A DNA stretch of 64,000 nt, taken from contig CM073590.1 of assembly GCA_037074705.1 (NCBI GenBank), positions 45,916,395-45,980,394 of the forward strand, in the 5' to 3' direction. Under the pieces are notes generated by a model. That model made no database searches. It had not been told where the DNA came from and worked only from the letters and a program-made list of their open reading frames with translations. This stretch comes from Zhengitettix transpicula. Lineage: Eukaryota; Arthropoda; Insecta; Orthoptera; Tetrigidae. Of the stretch, positions 49,801 to 61,836 are shown piece after piece (position 1 is the first letter of the stretch; each line of letters starts with the position of its first letter). The translations under genes and the position numbers were made by a program.

Positions 49801-52740
49801 TTTTCTGCTTAAAGCAATAAATAATTCCTTCTTTAACTAACACTGCCCTTGACTGAGTTTTTACCAGCAAATTTGCTTGGCAGAATATGGTAGAGAATTA
49901 TTAATTGTGGTGGCTTCTAAAGTAAGGCTAATGTTATTAAAAGATAATTTTAGATCATTTAAATTGAAATTAATTAAAATGAGCATCGATGTAGAACTAA
50001 TGAAGAGAAAACCAAGAAGTCAAAAAGTAACTAGAGAATGGAGTAGTGATATTAGTAATTAATCTCATTCAACAGGTGGAATGTATAATGTCTTTATGGT
50101 ACTTTCCCCATACTAATTATAAAAATAGGAATATTCAATGTTAACTAACTGAAGTAAATAAGAACTTTAATAACTTAATTAATACTTAATCATTTAAACC
50201 ATTATAAATCAATGCTGTATTCTCACCTGCTACACGTGTAGTTTTCAGGAAATAGCTTCTCCAATAAAATATACACTGAAGGGGTAACAGTAAAGTGCCA
50301 GAACCTCAATTCATGATATAATGCTAAACAGAGAAAGTCATTAAGAACTAAAAGTGGCTAATGTGCAATTGAAATTGTGTTCAAATAGTATTTCAGAACC
50401 CTGAATTTCTTGTCCACTCAAGTAGACAAGAGCATGTCTCTTTCCACATCATCAATGGTAAGAAAAGACATGTGAAATAAATACATAGTAGCAAAAAATG
50501 GATGTTTCTATTTATACAATATAATTTTATTGATTATTTCCTGCACTTTTGTGCAATGGGACTCAAGAATTGTGTGTGCTGCCATCAGTGGTGTCTTGGA
50601 GTTACCATTGAAGAAATTATCTTCTGTTCTTCACCTTCCAAGAAATACATTCCCTTCACAAAATCCACATTACCAGTAGTAGCATAAACATTTGATTTTT
50701 TTATTTAAAAGTTATGTAAACAGTGACACACAACAAAAATTTGGGTCAGTTTGGGGATACACCTCTATTGTGTTCTTCAGAACTCTGAATGCTGCTGAAG
50801 TTAGACTAAATGCATTTTGAACATTGAACATGATGGCACAAGAGAAATTGGCCATTATAATGACGGGGAATTTATTTTGTCATTTTTTATAGGATGGTGT
50901 CACAATTGATATCTTTCTCTCCTCTTAGAAACATCCAGTGCTGAAGGCTGTATTAATTAAAGGGACTAGTTAGTTTAATACCTCTTCAATGATATTTTTT
51001 GGAGGACATATCATAATAGTGGACAGAATTTTAGGTCTTCCTTTGCCTTAAAATATTTAAGATTACATTTGCAGAGGTATGCACTAAAAAACTTGAGTCC
51101 TGAAGGCTCAGGCCATCATCGCCCAGGAACACTTGTATTTGGTTTTGTAACGATCATTTTAGTTCGGGTTGTGAGAGTGGCCATGTCACGGTGGCTTAGA
51201 GTTGCTGGGCGACTTGACAACGTGGTCAGTGTCCTATAATAATATGCGGGGGTGGACCCTCGTGTCATGGAGAAAGCACGGGAGATGTGGTTGAGGGTGA
51301 AAGGAGGAGACACTGCAGACAACACAGGACTTGTGTACAGCTTGGCAAGTTGTTTTAGTGATACAAGATAATAAAATCTTGCAATCCTGTCCACGTGTCT
51401 GAGGTATCCAGAAGGGAACCCGGAAATATTTTGCCCAAAGGTGAAGCCATGACTGCCTGACCATGAGTGAATCCAAGTCACCTGTAAGGTCAACACTGGA
51501 GCAGCAGAAGACATCATGACGCGAGGTACAGACGTCAAGGAAATTTAATTTATAATTATATAAATTAAAAATTTAAATCATGCGATTTCCTGCCACTGGA
51601 TATCAATTCACCGTTAGGCCCAGCTTGCCCCTGGATTAAGTCATGACAATTTACTTAAAATTCTAAAGAAAAATATAGAGATATATATTTATATCAGGAA
51701 TTAAGTATATTTTATTCCACCTTATCCCTTCAGTCAACTAATTCAAGTTGATGTGTGGTACACTGTATATCTGAGATGGGAACACTGGAACATGGAACAT
51801 TAACAAAAAATTCAATAGAACAAGAGGGTCAGGATCTGATGTTTCTCCTCCTTTTACAATTTTGCAGTATACTATGGAGTCATCACCAGAGTTTTTGTTA
51901 AGTTCTATTATCTTTAGTCTCCATGTTTTTTTTAGTGTTCCTCTTCTTTAAATTGTAAAAGTTTATAATCAGGGCCATACTGTGATTGATTTTGAAACAA
52001 TATGAGTTCTTCATTCAACCATGAACTGGAAGGGGGGAAGGGGTTATATACCTTGGGAAACTCTTGGATGGGTGAGCAGAATTTAGGCGCTTCTGAAACT
52101 CATTCCAGAAGGACCACAGGTATGATTGGCGAAGTCCTTCAGTAGACTCTAGGAATACTTATCAGTTTTTCTTGCAATTTATGTTGCATTGAGATGTTGC
52201 ACAGTGTGTGGCTAAGTAGCTGTAACCATAGAATGATCAGAGAAAGCACCGTATTTGATACCAGTATGTGTGCCCTTGATATTTGTTATCAAAGCTTATC
52301 TGGGCTTGCGGATCATGTAGGTTTAGGAGAGATCATCTTTACCTTCTACATCAGTTAAATATATATTGAGCCAAACAAGTAATGAATTTCTATTTTAAAT
52401 GAATGTTGTATACATCCATTTCTTTCAAAGTTTGTCTTAATATAACTGAATAATTTCAGAATCTTTTATGAATAATGTTTAGAAGTTGGATGAGCCATAA
52501 ATATATCATTACAAAACTATTTTTAGTTACATATTTTCTGTCTCAACACTTTTTATATTTCAAAGTGATTCAGGAATGACTGGAAACTACAGCATATTTT
52601 ATAAATATTTCACTAAAGAAGAAATTTTTCTTAGTATTCAAGTAAATTTATAATAATCCACAGTAATCTGAAACACTTATAATATTATAACTTTGAAGTA
52701 ATTTTATGAATGGAAAAGCGAATGTGGATTACAAGATTAA
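46850..52740. other. Mostly unique-looking sequence, no recognised gene
   Basis: None of the A, C or E families appears here. Short frames at 49408, 49877 and 50502 have no domain. The unexplained 140-codon frame at 51116 lies inside. Could be a long intron of a gene whose exons I do not recognise. Confidence 0.5.
51116..51538 (-). CDS. Unrecognised 140-codon ORF
   Basis: Outside the Trp-repeat gene this is the longest open frame in the window. It is Ser/Thr-rich (TLTTLSSRPATLSHRDMATL) with no signal peptide, domain or repeat that I can name. The segment is GC-richer than its flanks, which alone favours open frames; an 80-codon second frame overlaps. It may be an exon, a transposon piece or chance. 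Confidence 0.25.
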   Translation of the reverse strand: MTSVPRVMMSSAAPVLTLQVTWIHSWSGSHGFTFGQNISGFPSGYLRHVDRIARFYYLVSLKQLAKLYTSPVLSAVSPPFTLNHISRAFSMTRGSTPAYYYRTLTTLSSRPATLSHRDMATLTTRTKMIVTKPNTSVPGR

Positions 52741-52741
52741 A

Positions 52742-52854
52742 GATTGGTCATTATGCTTGACAAAATATATAGGTAACTATGTATTCACCATTGGTCTCCA
52801 TGTTGGACAGAATACATAGTTATCTATATATTTTGTCCAGCATAGTGAGCAATC
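52742..52854. repeat. Hairpin, 45-bp near-perfect stem
   Basis: Arms 52742-52786 and 52810-52854 pair with about four mismatches; the core ACAAAATATATAG, then TAACTATGTATTC, is mirrored on the right. The loop is 23 bases. Size and pairing fit either a miniature foldback transposon or an RNA precursor hairpin. Confidence 0.85.
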
Positions 52855-53219
52855 ATCCTTTTATGAGATGAGCCATACTATTCCTTCTCTCTCTATCGTA
52901 TCCAAATCAATACCCTTGCTCCAAAGGACATTAAAAATAATTTCTTTGGCTTATGTAAGTTATTTAGCAATGATATTGTAAATCTGATATCAATCAAGAC
53001 TCAAATTTAATTTAAAACATTCTGAATAAGATGTGTCTTGGAATACATCATTTCAGAATAGTTGAGAACAAATTTTGATTAATACATTCTGTATCATATA
53101 CATTAGATCCTGTAAAATTTTCACTATATATCTTTTTTAAAAAGTTATAAATAGTTACAATGTGATAATTGTAAGCAATGTATTGTGAAGTGTGCAATAG
53201 GTGTAAGTGTCAGAACATC

Positions 53220-54190
53220 TTGTAAAATTAAGGAAAAGGAAACACCCTGGTGGAATAACAGAGCAAGAGATCCAGTGAAAGTAAAAGAAACTGCCCTGAG
53301 GAGGTGGATAAAAAACAGAAATGCTGAAGATGAGTGAAAATATAAAGTAACAAAGAAAATGTCATAACATTGTACAGAAAGAAAAACAGATATTATGGAT
53401 AAATTTCACAGACACAGATGCTAAAGGAATTAAAAGGGTTTTGTATGCATTGACAAATTTTGACACAAACAGAGTATGTTGCTAAATTACTCAACATAAA
53501 TTTTAAAGAACTGGGGAAAGTGGAAGAAGAAATTGTGAAAAGAAAAGAAAAAGAGATATAACTATGTTAAATATAGAAGAAGCCATAAAGAAGATGAAAA
53601 ACGTTGAGTAGAGGACCTTTCAACATTCTTCTGGAAGTACTGTCTTTCACACTAGGTCTCTCACACTCTGGTAAAACCCATTTGATTGTGCAGTTGTCTT
53701 GTACTCATGGCTCTTGGGTTTTTAATCATCTGACGAAAGGAAGAAGGATTCCAGAAATGTTTTGTGGTATTTATATTATCACTCCATTTTGTATGTTAAT
53801 TGGATATTTTATCTAAATAGAAGATGAAAAGAGGTAAAGCTCCAGGAATAGATGAGGTAGTGCAGAGATAATAAAAGCACTGGTATCAGTTTTGGTTCAA
53901 TGGCCATGTAGATTTTTTCAAGTGATATGAGAAGAAAATGATGTACCAGAAGACTGGAGAAAGGGTCCAATAATTCCTGTAGACCAGATGGGTGTTAAGA
54001 ATGAACTACTATAGGGTAATCACCCTCATTTCACATATTGAAAATAATTTTGTGAGGATTTTAGAAGGAAGACTGAGAAAGAAAGTTGAAAAAGAAATGG
54101 AAGAAGAACATGCATTTAGTAAAAAATAATCAACTGTTGATTTGATTTTTTGCAATAAGGAATATGATGGGAGCTCAGGAAAGATTTAGT
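53220..54190 (+). pseudogene. LINE remnant (RTE-like), split by a 220-bp insertion
   Basis: Pieces read ETPWWNNRARDPVKVKETAL and RRWIKNRNAED (53240-53340), the linker between endonuclease and RT of RTE-type elements. GKAPGIDE-like residues follow near 53835, then VPEDWRKGPIIPV (53945-53985) and a sequence equivalent to LISHILKI and AIRNMMG. Frames change repeatedly. A segment (53601-53820) with no similarity interrupts it between a 10-base direct repeat. The element is inactive and 3'-truncated. Confidence 0.78.
53601..53820. mobile_element. 220-bp insertion flanked by a 10-base direct repeat
   Basis: AAGATGAAAA occurs at 53591-53600 and again at 53821-53830, exactly either side of a segment unrelated to the surrounding LINE. 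Removing it restores the KKMKRGKAPG-type reading of the RT. The duplicated decamer looks like a target-site duplication. The segment holds a 70-codon ORF with no recognised product. Confidence 0.7.
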
Positions 54191-54199
54191 GATTAAATT

Positions 54200-56999
54200 T
54201 AAAGTCAGAGAAATCATATTACAGTGTACAATGGCAGTTGCTCTGGAATGAATTGCTAAAATATAAGAGAAGCAGTGCAAAAGTAAAAATGATAAAAGCA
54301 TTGTATAAAAAGTGTGCAAGTAGTGTGAGAACTATGCAATGTGGTTGAGCAATGTGGTGAGCAATGTGGTTGAGCACAAATTATATATTATAATAAGGTT
54401 TAAATCTCCTCATTAGTCTAAATCTATATATGGTGGTAGGATAATGTTGTAGATGTCTGGGTTCCAGTTCAAGAAGCATGTGAACAGAGAAGGTACATGG
54501 TATAGCCTAATTTTTAAATGCACATATATGATGTTAGTATTGCCTACATATTTCTTATTTTTTGTTAATTTACAATGCAAGTGAAGTCATAGCTGTCTAA
54601 TATATGCAGGAGATGAGCAACATCTAAGTTAGATCAATATTGAGCTATCCGGTAATTAAACCCTTTGTTGACATATGTCATAGTTAATACATCCAGTAGT
54701 CCTACAACAAAATCTTTATATTTTTCAAGAGATTAATTGGTTACATTATACATCGTTTTTGAATAATACCTAAAATAATAGACTTAATTTGATATTCTAA
54801 AAATATAGCTTTTGGAAATCTAAATCAGGTCTTATGTATATTTAAGATTGTCTCATTTTCTGAAGTACTGTAAAATGAATGCCATACTTTATAATTTGGT
54901 AAATTATAATAATCAATTTCAGTTTTATTCAACTAGTGTTCATTTAAATTTGTAAAAATTAGTTGATTTCAAGAACTGTTTCTGTGAGAGTTTGCTGGTG
55001 TCTTGTACGCTAATGGTCTATAATTGTTGGTGTAGTTCTCCTTATTCTTTTTAACTTTAACTGTGGCAGTAGTATTAACCTCTATTAAAGAAGAGTAATT
55101 AACAATTGTTTGATTATTTCGAAATATGTATTTTCTTAGAATAGTGTGCAGTGGCCAAATTGTGTGTTGTTCAATTTAATTTTTAAGGGTATAATTGGCT
55201 GTTATTTTGAAACAACTTTTGGATATTTCTGTATGAAGTTTTTCACAGCTAAATTTTTCAAATAGAGGGCCATTAAAAAATTTGGCACACCTATTCTCTG
55301 ATACAATATTCACTTACGTAATTTATCAGCAATTACAACCAATTTACTACCAAATCTGAAAGGCATTTATTATAAAAAAAACTAAAGCAATGTATATATT
55401 TTCAGTGCACAAAGTTGCACATGATGACTGCACTCAATTACAGACAAGTCAGTTGTCTCTATCTCTCTTTCCTGTATATATCAATTCGATTATTTTTACA
55501 CATTATCCTTAGTTGCAGATGTAGGTAGCAGGTTCGAAGTGCAGTACTGTCTTGAGGAAGATGGCCCAGACCATTGAAAATTTGGCATTCTCTTTACTAT
55601 CTGGTTTGGTGACACCAATTTATTTTAAGTGTTTCTATCACTCTTTACTGTCCATATTAATTCATATGGACAGGAAAGACAGAGAGTGGCTGATGTACAT
55701 TAAATTGAGAGCTGGCAACGCCACATCAGATAGCAATAAGCATGTCAAATTTTAAAGGAATCGAACCCCTTTCCTCAAGGACTGCAGCCCATGTTGGCTG
55801 ACCACTATAACAGCACTCAATGTAGCATCCAAGGAATTGACAACATGCTATTAATGATCTTACATATGATTGTCATAAAATAAATGAAAAATTATTAACT
55901 GTATCTGAAACGGATTATTGTAATTATAAAGTAGCAGAAGCATTATGAATGAATACAAAACCACAAGATGGAAATTTTAAAAGAGTTTGAGGTGTGATTG
56001 TTCAATCACAGTGTATAAACCTTAAATAATGTGGCCAATTACAATTTCAATAATTCCTTGAAAGGTTTGAATTAGTGCTTAACATTATAACACGTGCACA
56101 ATTACACATATCACAAGACAGCATCAACAAAATTACCCACAATCCAAAGAGGTATAAAAACTTTAGAAATAGCACAACTACCTTCATTTTGACACAGCTC
56201 AGAAAAATATTCATCATTCAAATTATAACATTAAGCTAATTAAAAGGCTTAGTCAATCTCTGAAGTTCAGTAAACTGCAACAATAATAGATTTGAGTGTT
56301 CTGGAACAAAGCTCTAAAATAAATTGGAAAATATTAAAGATGAAGCATCATCAACTGAAGCAGACAAATAATTTCCTGTTAATCAGTAAAACAATTTTTA
56401 TAGTATCTCAAGCTGAAGTTCTTCAACCCAAGAAATACAGTGAAAGAGTTCTCAACTTGGATTCACTAAAATATTTGGTTGTTTTTTTAAACTTCTCATT
56501 GCTAATTAAATTTAATCCAACATGAGATAATGAAAACAATAAGTGCATTGTTTATGACAGTATATCCATTTAAGTTAAATAATCTGAAATAAGGTATCTA
56601 CCATATTGCTGCAACTATAAATATGATGTTCAAGATTACTACTTTTCTTATTAATGAAAAGTTCTCAAGGACAAGAGAAGAAAGAACTATTAACAGAGCC
56701 ATCATTGTACCATTCAATTGTACTGCTATCCTCGATTTAAAGTCTTCAACAATTCTCTAAACACTCATACTTCAAACTTTCCAGATTATTGCAGCATTTT
56801 AGATTATGTACAGGATGGGTTTAGAACTGAATGATACACCAAAATCCATCGTAACACATTTAATTATTAAATAATGAATGTAATACAAAGTAAAAATATT
56901 TTAGTAATCAATCTAATTTGAGTGAGGCATTTCCATTATGTTGGAAATGCTTCAAAATTTTCCCATATTAGGTCTTGGTCCTTAAAATTGAGAAATATA
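54200..56999. other. No gene seen apart from a tRNA-like SINE head
   Basis: AT-rich. A tandem AGCAATGTGGTTGAGCA-type duplication lies at about 54341-54376. Short frames at 55552 and 56292 are unrecognised. Confidence 0.5.
55745..55825 (-). repeat. tRNA-like SINE head
   Basis: The minus strand carries TATAGTGGTCAGCC (A-box-like) and, about 35 bases on, GGTTCGATTCC (perfect B-box consensus), the internal promoter of a tRNA gene. The acceptor stem does not close, so it is a tRNA-derived SINE or tRNA pseudogene rather than a working tRNA. Confidence 0.55.
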
Positions 57000-57840
57000 T
57001 TTAATTTGTGTCTGGAATGAAAATGTGATAATGTTATGTCTGACTTATTGGCTGTTAATAGTTGTGTCTCACAAGTCTCCACCCATGATCCCTATATTAT
57101 TTTTAATTAATATTGCAGAAATTCAATACCTGTCAGATACCACAACACATTTGCTTAAATATTCAAATGACACCACTATTTTTATGAGATTAATAAACCC
57201 ACAGATGGTAATGAATAGTCATTCAGTATGTTAAATGGGTGGTTACACGTTAATTACTTACTGCTCAATCAATAAAACACAAATTATAAATTTCTTATTT
57301 AATAGATTTTACAAGTGTAACATGTATGTATTCCAGTTAAATTGCATGCATATAGACTGCAGCCTTACATTAGGTTTTCATAATAAGCATCTAAAAAATT
57401 TGCAGCAATGAAAATCCTCGTGAGAAAACCGAGGGATGTAATAAAACATGAACTGAATATCTATGCACAGTTTACTAAGCTTCAGTTCAGCGTCACTGTG
57501 TATAGGCTCTGTGTGAATTCATGTAATTCTCATTACACAAAAGAAAGAAATTCAACTATTCTGGACTTGGATCCAGAATATTCTGCAGACCCTACTTTAC
57601 AGTACTCTGCATATAACTGCATCGGTGCTTCACTTCCTCTCCTGCTTAGAATGAATACTTAAAGCTATTGTCAGCAAGCTCTCTGTCACTATAATAACTA
57701 AGTGATTTTCTCATAAATTTTCCTAAAGTCCAACCGTCAGGGAGGCATGTTATTAAAGTATACAATTCCCTGCCTCCAGATATAAGATTACTTCCAGGTA
57801 GCAAACTGCTATGAACATAGGAAAGCTTTTTAATTAGAAA
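57000..57840 (+). pseudogene. LINE reverse transcriptase remnant with altered catalytic box
   Basis: A 69-codon open stretch (57025-57234) reads IPILFLINIAEIQYLSDTT and LLKYSNDTTIFM, the positions of the GPxLFLIYIND motif and YADD box, here YSND. Further fragments follow in other frames: INKTQIINFLFNRF near 57275 and the typical C-terminal end VKVYNSLPPDIRLLPGSKLL near 57750-57810. The order and spacing fit a CR1/Jockey-like RT. It is a dead copy; 5' parts are not visible. Confidence 0.72.
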
Positions 57841-58063
57841 TATGAAAATAATTGACTTTTAAATTGAAATTTCATTGTTACTGAATTGCATATCGATTAT
57901 AAAATTTATACCTTATAGTTTTATATATAAAAGTGCTAAACCTCTAATGCACGATGTGTACTTCACCTTCGCCGTGTCCGAACGTGTCTGTTTATATCAG
58001 CGTGTATCTGTGTATTAGATAAAAGAAAACTATTATAAATATCGTTCGGCCGAAAAGTGTAAT

Positions 58064-58390
58064 GTGATGTACGTTGATGCTGTATTTATTACTATGGAGG
58101 AGAAACAGACCACAAATATACAAACAAAGTCGAAATGTGATCATTGTCAAACCGCGGTAGGGGTAAACCTTTACGGAGACCCTGAAGAATATCCCCATTA
58201 CTGCGCAGAAAGCATGCGACTTGGACGTCAGCTCCATCCAACAGAAGCGGACCTGCTGGGAAGAAATCCCACGAATTCACAAAGAAAAAAGATATTCACT
58301 CTACTACTGAAAGAAGCCGTATCAAGGGCGTCCTTCTTAAATACTTTGCTCCAAAGCCTCCTTGAAATAAGGAGCATCAACTACGGATGA
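58064..58390 (+). CDS. Unrecognised ORF with Cys/His cluster
   Basis: A 108-codon frame from ATG; a second start (MEEKQTTNIQTKSKCDHCQ) at 58094 has a better context. Cys-x2-Cys at KCDHCQ and His-x-Cys at PHYCAE, about 20 residues apart, could bind zinc. The GC content is higher than around it. It ends four bases before the frame carrying the 84-bp duplication, which may be a continuation after a frameshift or an intron. It sits between two LINE remnants, so it may be part of an element or an exon of an unknown gene. No family assigned. Confidence 0.35.
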   Translation: MMYVDAVFITMEEKQTTNIQTKSKCDHCQTAVGVNLYGDPEEYPHYCAESMRLGRQLHPTEADLLGRNPTNSQRKKIFTLLLKEAVSRASFLNTLLQSLLEIRSINYG

Positions 58391-58400
58391 GGAGGTGAAG

Positions 58401-58540
58401 GTAGCTGTTAAAACCAAACTAAGAGATGAAACCAGAAATTTCAACGTTAGCGTCTCGAACCCTAACATGAGAAGTCAACCACAGGTAGCTGTTAAAACCA
58501 AACTAAGAGATGAAACCAGAAATTTCAACGTTAGCGTCTC
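58401..58540 (+). repeat. 84-bp direct duplication, in frame
   Basis: GTAGCTGTTAAAACCAAAC and the next ~36 bases occur identically at 58401-58456 and 58485-58540. The period is 84 bases (28 codons), so an overlapping ORF (58395-58598) reads VAVKTKLRDETRNFNVSVS twice. Near identity implies a recent event. Confidence 0.9.
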
Positions 58541-58779
58541 AACTACAGTTTGGTATTCAATTATTCGGACATTTTTTAAAAAAATTATAGTTTTCTAAGG
58601 TTTGTATATAGTCAGTGGTAGCCCATGCCAAGTGAAGTGGCTCATGAAATCGTTCCTTTCTCAGGGTTCGCAGATATTATGCGATAGTCATGATGTACAT
58701 AAAGTAAATTTCCTTGGGTATGGCTATAGTTATTTCTTAAATATCAGGTATTTTTAACATTTACATATGATATGATACG

Positions 58780-59510
58780 GAAAAGAGAGAAAACATCATC
58801 AGGTATAAATATAGGAAGGAATAACACGATGCTTTTCGCTGTCGATCAAGTCATAATTCAAGATAGTGAAGACAAACTGTAAATAGTTGTACATAGACTA
58901 AATGTACTAAGTCAAGGCTATAACATGAAAAATTCCATAAAGGAAACAAAAACAATGACATTTTTAGGCAATTATTCAGTCACAACAAAAATAAATCTAG
59001 ATGATAAACCAATTGAACAGATATCACATTTTAAATACTTAGGATGCGATATATCGCATGAACAAGATAAAAATATACAGACATGTATGTGGCACAATAA
59101 GAAGAACCCTGAAGGGAAAACAAGGAAAGAAACGCATATAAAATTGTATAAAGTTATGGCACTATATTACTATACGGGGCGGAAATCTGGACGCTTAGAA
59201 GTAAAGATCTAAGATAACTAGAAACAACAGAAATGAAGTTTCTAAGATCAGTTAAAGAATGCACTAGAGAAGAAAGAATCATAAATGAAACAAAAAGACA
59301 TGAACTCGGCATACAATCAATAACAGAGAAGGCGATGCAACTTAAAGAGAAATGGAAAGAACATGTACATCGTATGCCGCTATAATGGATTTACAAACAA
59401 ATATAGAATATATCTCAATAGGAAGAAGGAATGTGGGTGAGACCGGAACAGGCCTAAGACCTAATCCTGGATTGATAGACGAAGAAAAAGATTTAAAGTT
59501 CTAATGCGAG
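58780..59510 (+). pseudogene. LINE reverse transcriptase C-terminal remnant
   Basis: Reading MLFAVDQVIIQDSEDKLQ (58829-58890) gives the FADD box as FAVD, with the first catalytic Asp lost. After one stop the frame continues openly from 58925 to 59212: KTMTFLGNYSVTTKINLDDK, then ISHFKYLGCDIS and KLYKVMA. A shift then gives LYGAEIWTLRSKDLR-like residues, EMKFLRSVKECTREERI and EKWKEHVHRMP. This is the C-terminal half of a non-LTR retrotransposon RT with its trailing domain. The ending near 59510 meets an A-run. Confidence 0.82.
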
Positions 59511-59514
59511 GACG

Positions 59515-61760
59515 TCTAATTATGTTAAAAAAAAAATTTTTTTTCATATTTAATTTGTACCATGGGCAAATGAAATATAATAAATCCGTTTTCTTCCGCT
59601 TTCTGTGGATATGATCCATGTTTATTTAATATGATGGACACTACTAAACTTAGGTTATATAAATTTAGAATTGATTTCGTTTTGAATAATGTTCCTTGTA
59701 TAGCGTTAAGAGAGGAACAAGCTAAGTTGAAATTATATACGATTATACGGATTCCTTTGCGGGGTACTCTGTATATTGTCTGACTAGGATAATTATTAAT
59801 TTAAAATACTGTTCAACTGTACTAAATTCGTGTATAACAAGGTTGGGATTGATAAATAAACGACAGTTTCTATCTAATAAGCTTATTTCAATTTCCATAA
59901 TGCTTGGTGCATTAGATGATTAAACAGAAGTGGAGGGAAGCGGGTTTGACAATTCGTTTTGTATTTTTTCCCGAGGATATTCAGGTACTTAATTTGTTTT
60001 ATTGTGAGTTTTGATTGATTGTAAACAGTTGATTTGACTGTGAAATTTATTTATTTGTGTTTAGGAAACTGCAAAATGAGTAGAATATCATAATGACATT
60101 ATTATAATGGAATGTTATTGGATGAAATTATTACTTGTCCTTTTGTGCGCTAGGTCTTCTTTTTGGAAGATTAATTGTCTCGGAAGAATGATTTGATAGG
60201 TAACAGTGAATTCGCATTCCCAGTAAGTAGCCTATTCACTTACAACTTAGTGCTTGTAGGTCGTGTGCAGAAATATTACGAGTCATCGTAAGGACACCAT
60301 AAAGATGTATGTTGATAGAAAAGAAGCATTAAACACCGAAATGACAGCGCATTCTTTGTTCATAATGTAGTTAGCAAATTTTAAAGAGCAGTGAGAATCT
60401 TTATTAAGAATAGCATCTAGGAAAGAATCATTATCACTACATTAAAGTTGACTCTGAGTCAAATGTGTGTATTTATGTAGTTTTGGAAGTCCAACCGCGC
60501 AGGGAGCTTTGCTGATGTGAGAAGTGTGTATTATACTTGTTTAAAAACAGAAACAGGGATTCAACATAATAATATTTCACAGCACTTATAAGTTCTACAA
60601 AATTTAGTCATAACCATATATTCTTAATAAATAAATTATAGTAGGCATGGGCCGAAGACTGGATAAGAACCTTTGTTGACGTGAACACTTCCTTGAAATA
60701 AAGTTTTTAAGTGTAAAAACATGGCAAAGAATTTTCGTAAACTACTGAAAGAATTTTGATGTTTTTAATTCTATTTAATACTAATTTTACGCGTGTTTAT
60801 TAGTATTAAATATTTTTGTGAGCTCTCCTCTGAAATTCTGACCTTGTCCTGCGTGAAAGCCCCGACGCCTCTGGCCATTTGTGAATCGGAAGGGAAAGTC
60901 GTGCTCTTCTGAATATTAATGATTTGACATTCTCTAAAGCTCGAAAGTTATTAAGAAAAATTTTCAACACTCTTACGTTACTAGAATATTTTTCTGAGAA
61001 ATGACCCATTGGACCAAATGAAATTTATTTGTTGTTAACTTTTCTTTGACAATGTTAATTTATTTCATAAAAGAAATAAACATAACAATATATTGACTTG
61101 CAATTACGAATCCTAAAGTGTAAGTGGATTTAAAACTGATAATGTAACATCATATCGCGATTACAGCTCAACAAACAGATTAGTTATTCTAGATTATTTA
61201 TGTACAGTTGATTGGTCTTGTCTATTATGATAATATTCATGGAAATTTAAATATTTTATGTCTTGAATTTTTAGTGTCTTTAATACCAGCTTTCTATCAA
61301 ATATTGTAGTCTAAGGTTTGTATAAAAAAAGGTTTTTATAAAAAAGTAATTATGTCTCACAATTGTCAGAAATTCTTTTTTAATTTCAGTCAGTTAGGTA
61401 TGATTAATTTTTTCACTCTGACTGAATCAGTTTCCGGTTAGTGTTAATTCCTCATCTCCATTCGGAAAGACGACACTATTTTAAAAATTGCTTTGGTTTC
61501 ATGTTCTACAATGTCCAAAAGATTGCATCAGATTTCTCGTATGAGTGCTGTTTAAAAAAACTTCTTACATAGAAAAAACTTAGTCAATTGTAATATTTCA
61601 GTCACCCCATCGTAACATGTACTATATTGTTCATTTTAGTTATAAATTGAAACCCTCGAAAAATATTTAATTAAGATTTTTCAATGATTTGTTTTCATAA
61701 TCTTAATTAGCGGTGCTGATTTCTTCGTATTTCGGACAATGTTCAAAGAGACTTAATTCT
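59515..61760. other. No gene seen; AT-rich
   Basis: This sequence lies between the last LINE remnant and the 3' end of the Trp-repeat gene. A 67-codon minus frame at 60806 has no recognised content. Confidence 0.6.
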
Positions 61761-61836
61761 TTTATTTCATTCGGGATGTGTCAGGTACATTTGTCAGAAA
61801 TAAAATGCTGGGTCATAGAAAAGGCTCGTGTTTAAT
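61761..61836 (-). terminator. Candidate polyadenylation signals for the Trp-repeat gene
   Basis: Downstream of the stop on the minus strand, ATTAAA (61831-61836) and AATAAA (61761-61766) are the first signal-like hexamers I see, implying a 3' UTR of roughly 370-450 bases. Such hexamers are frequent by chance in AT-rich DNA. Confidence 0.3.
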
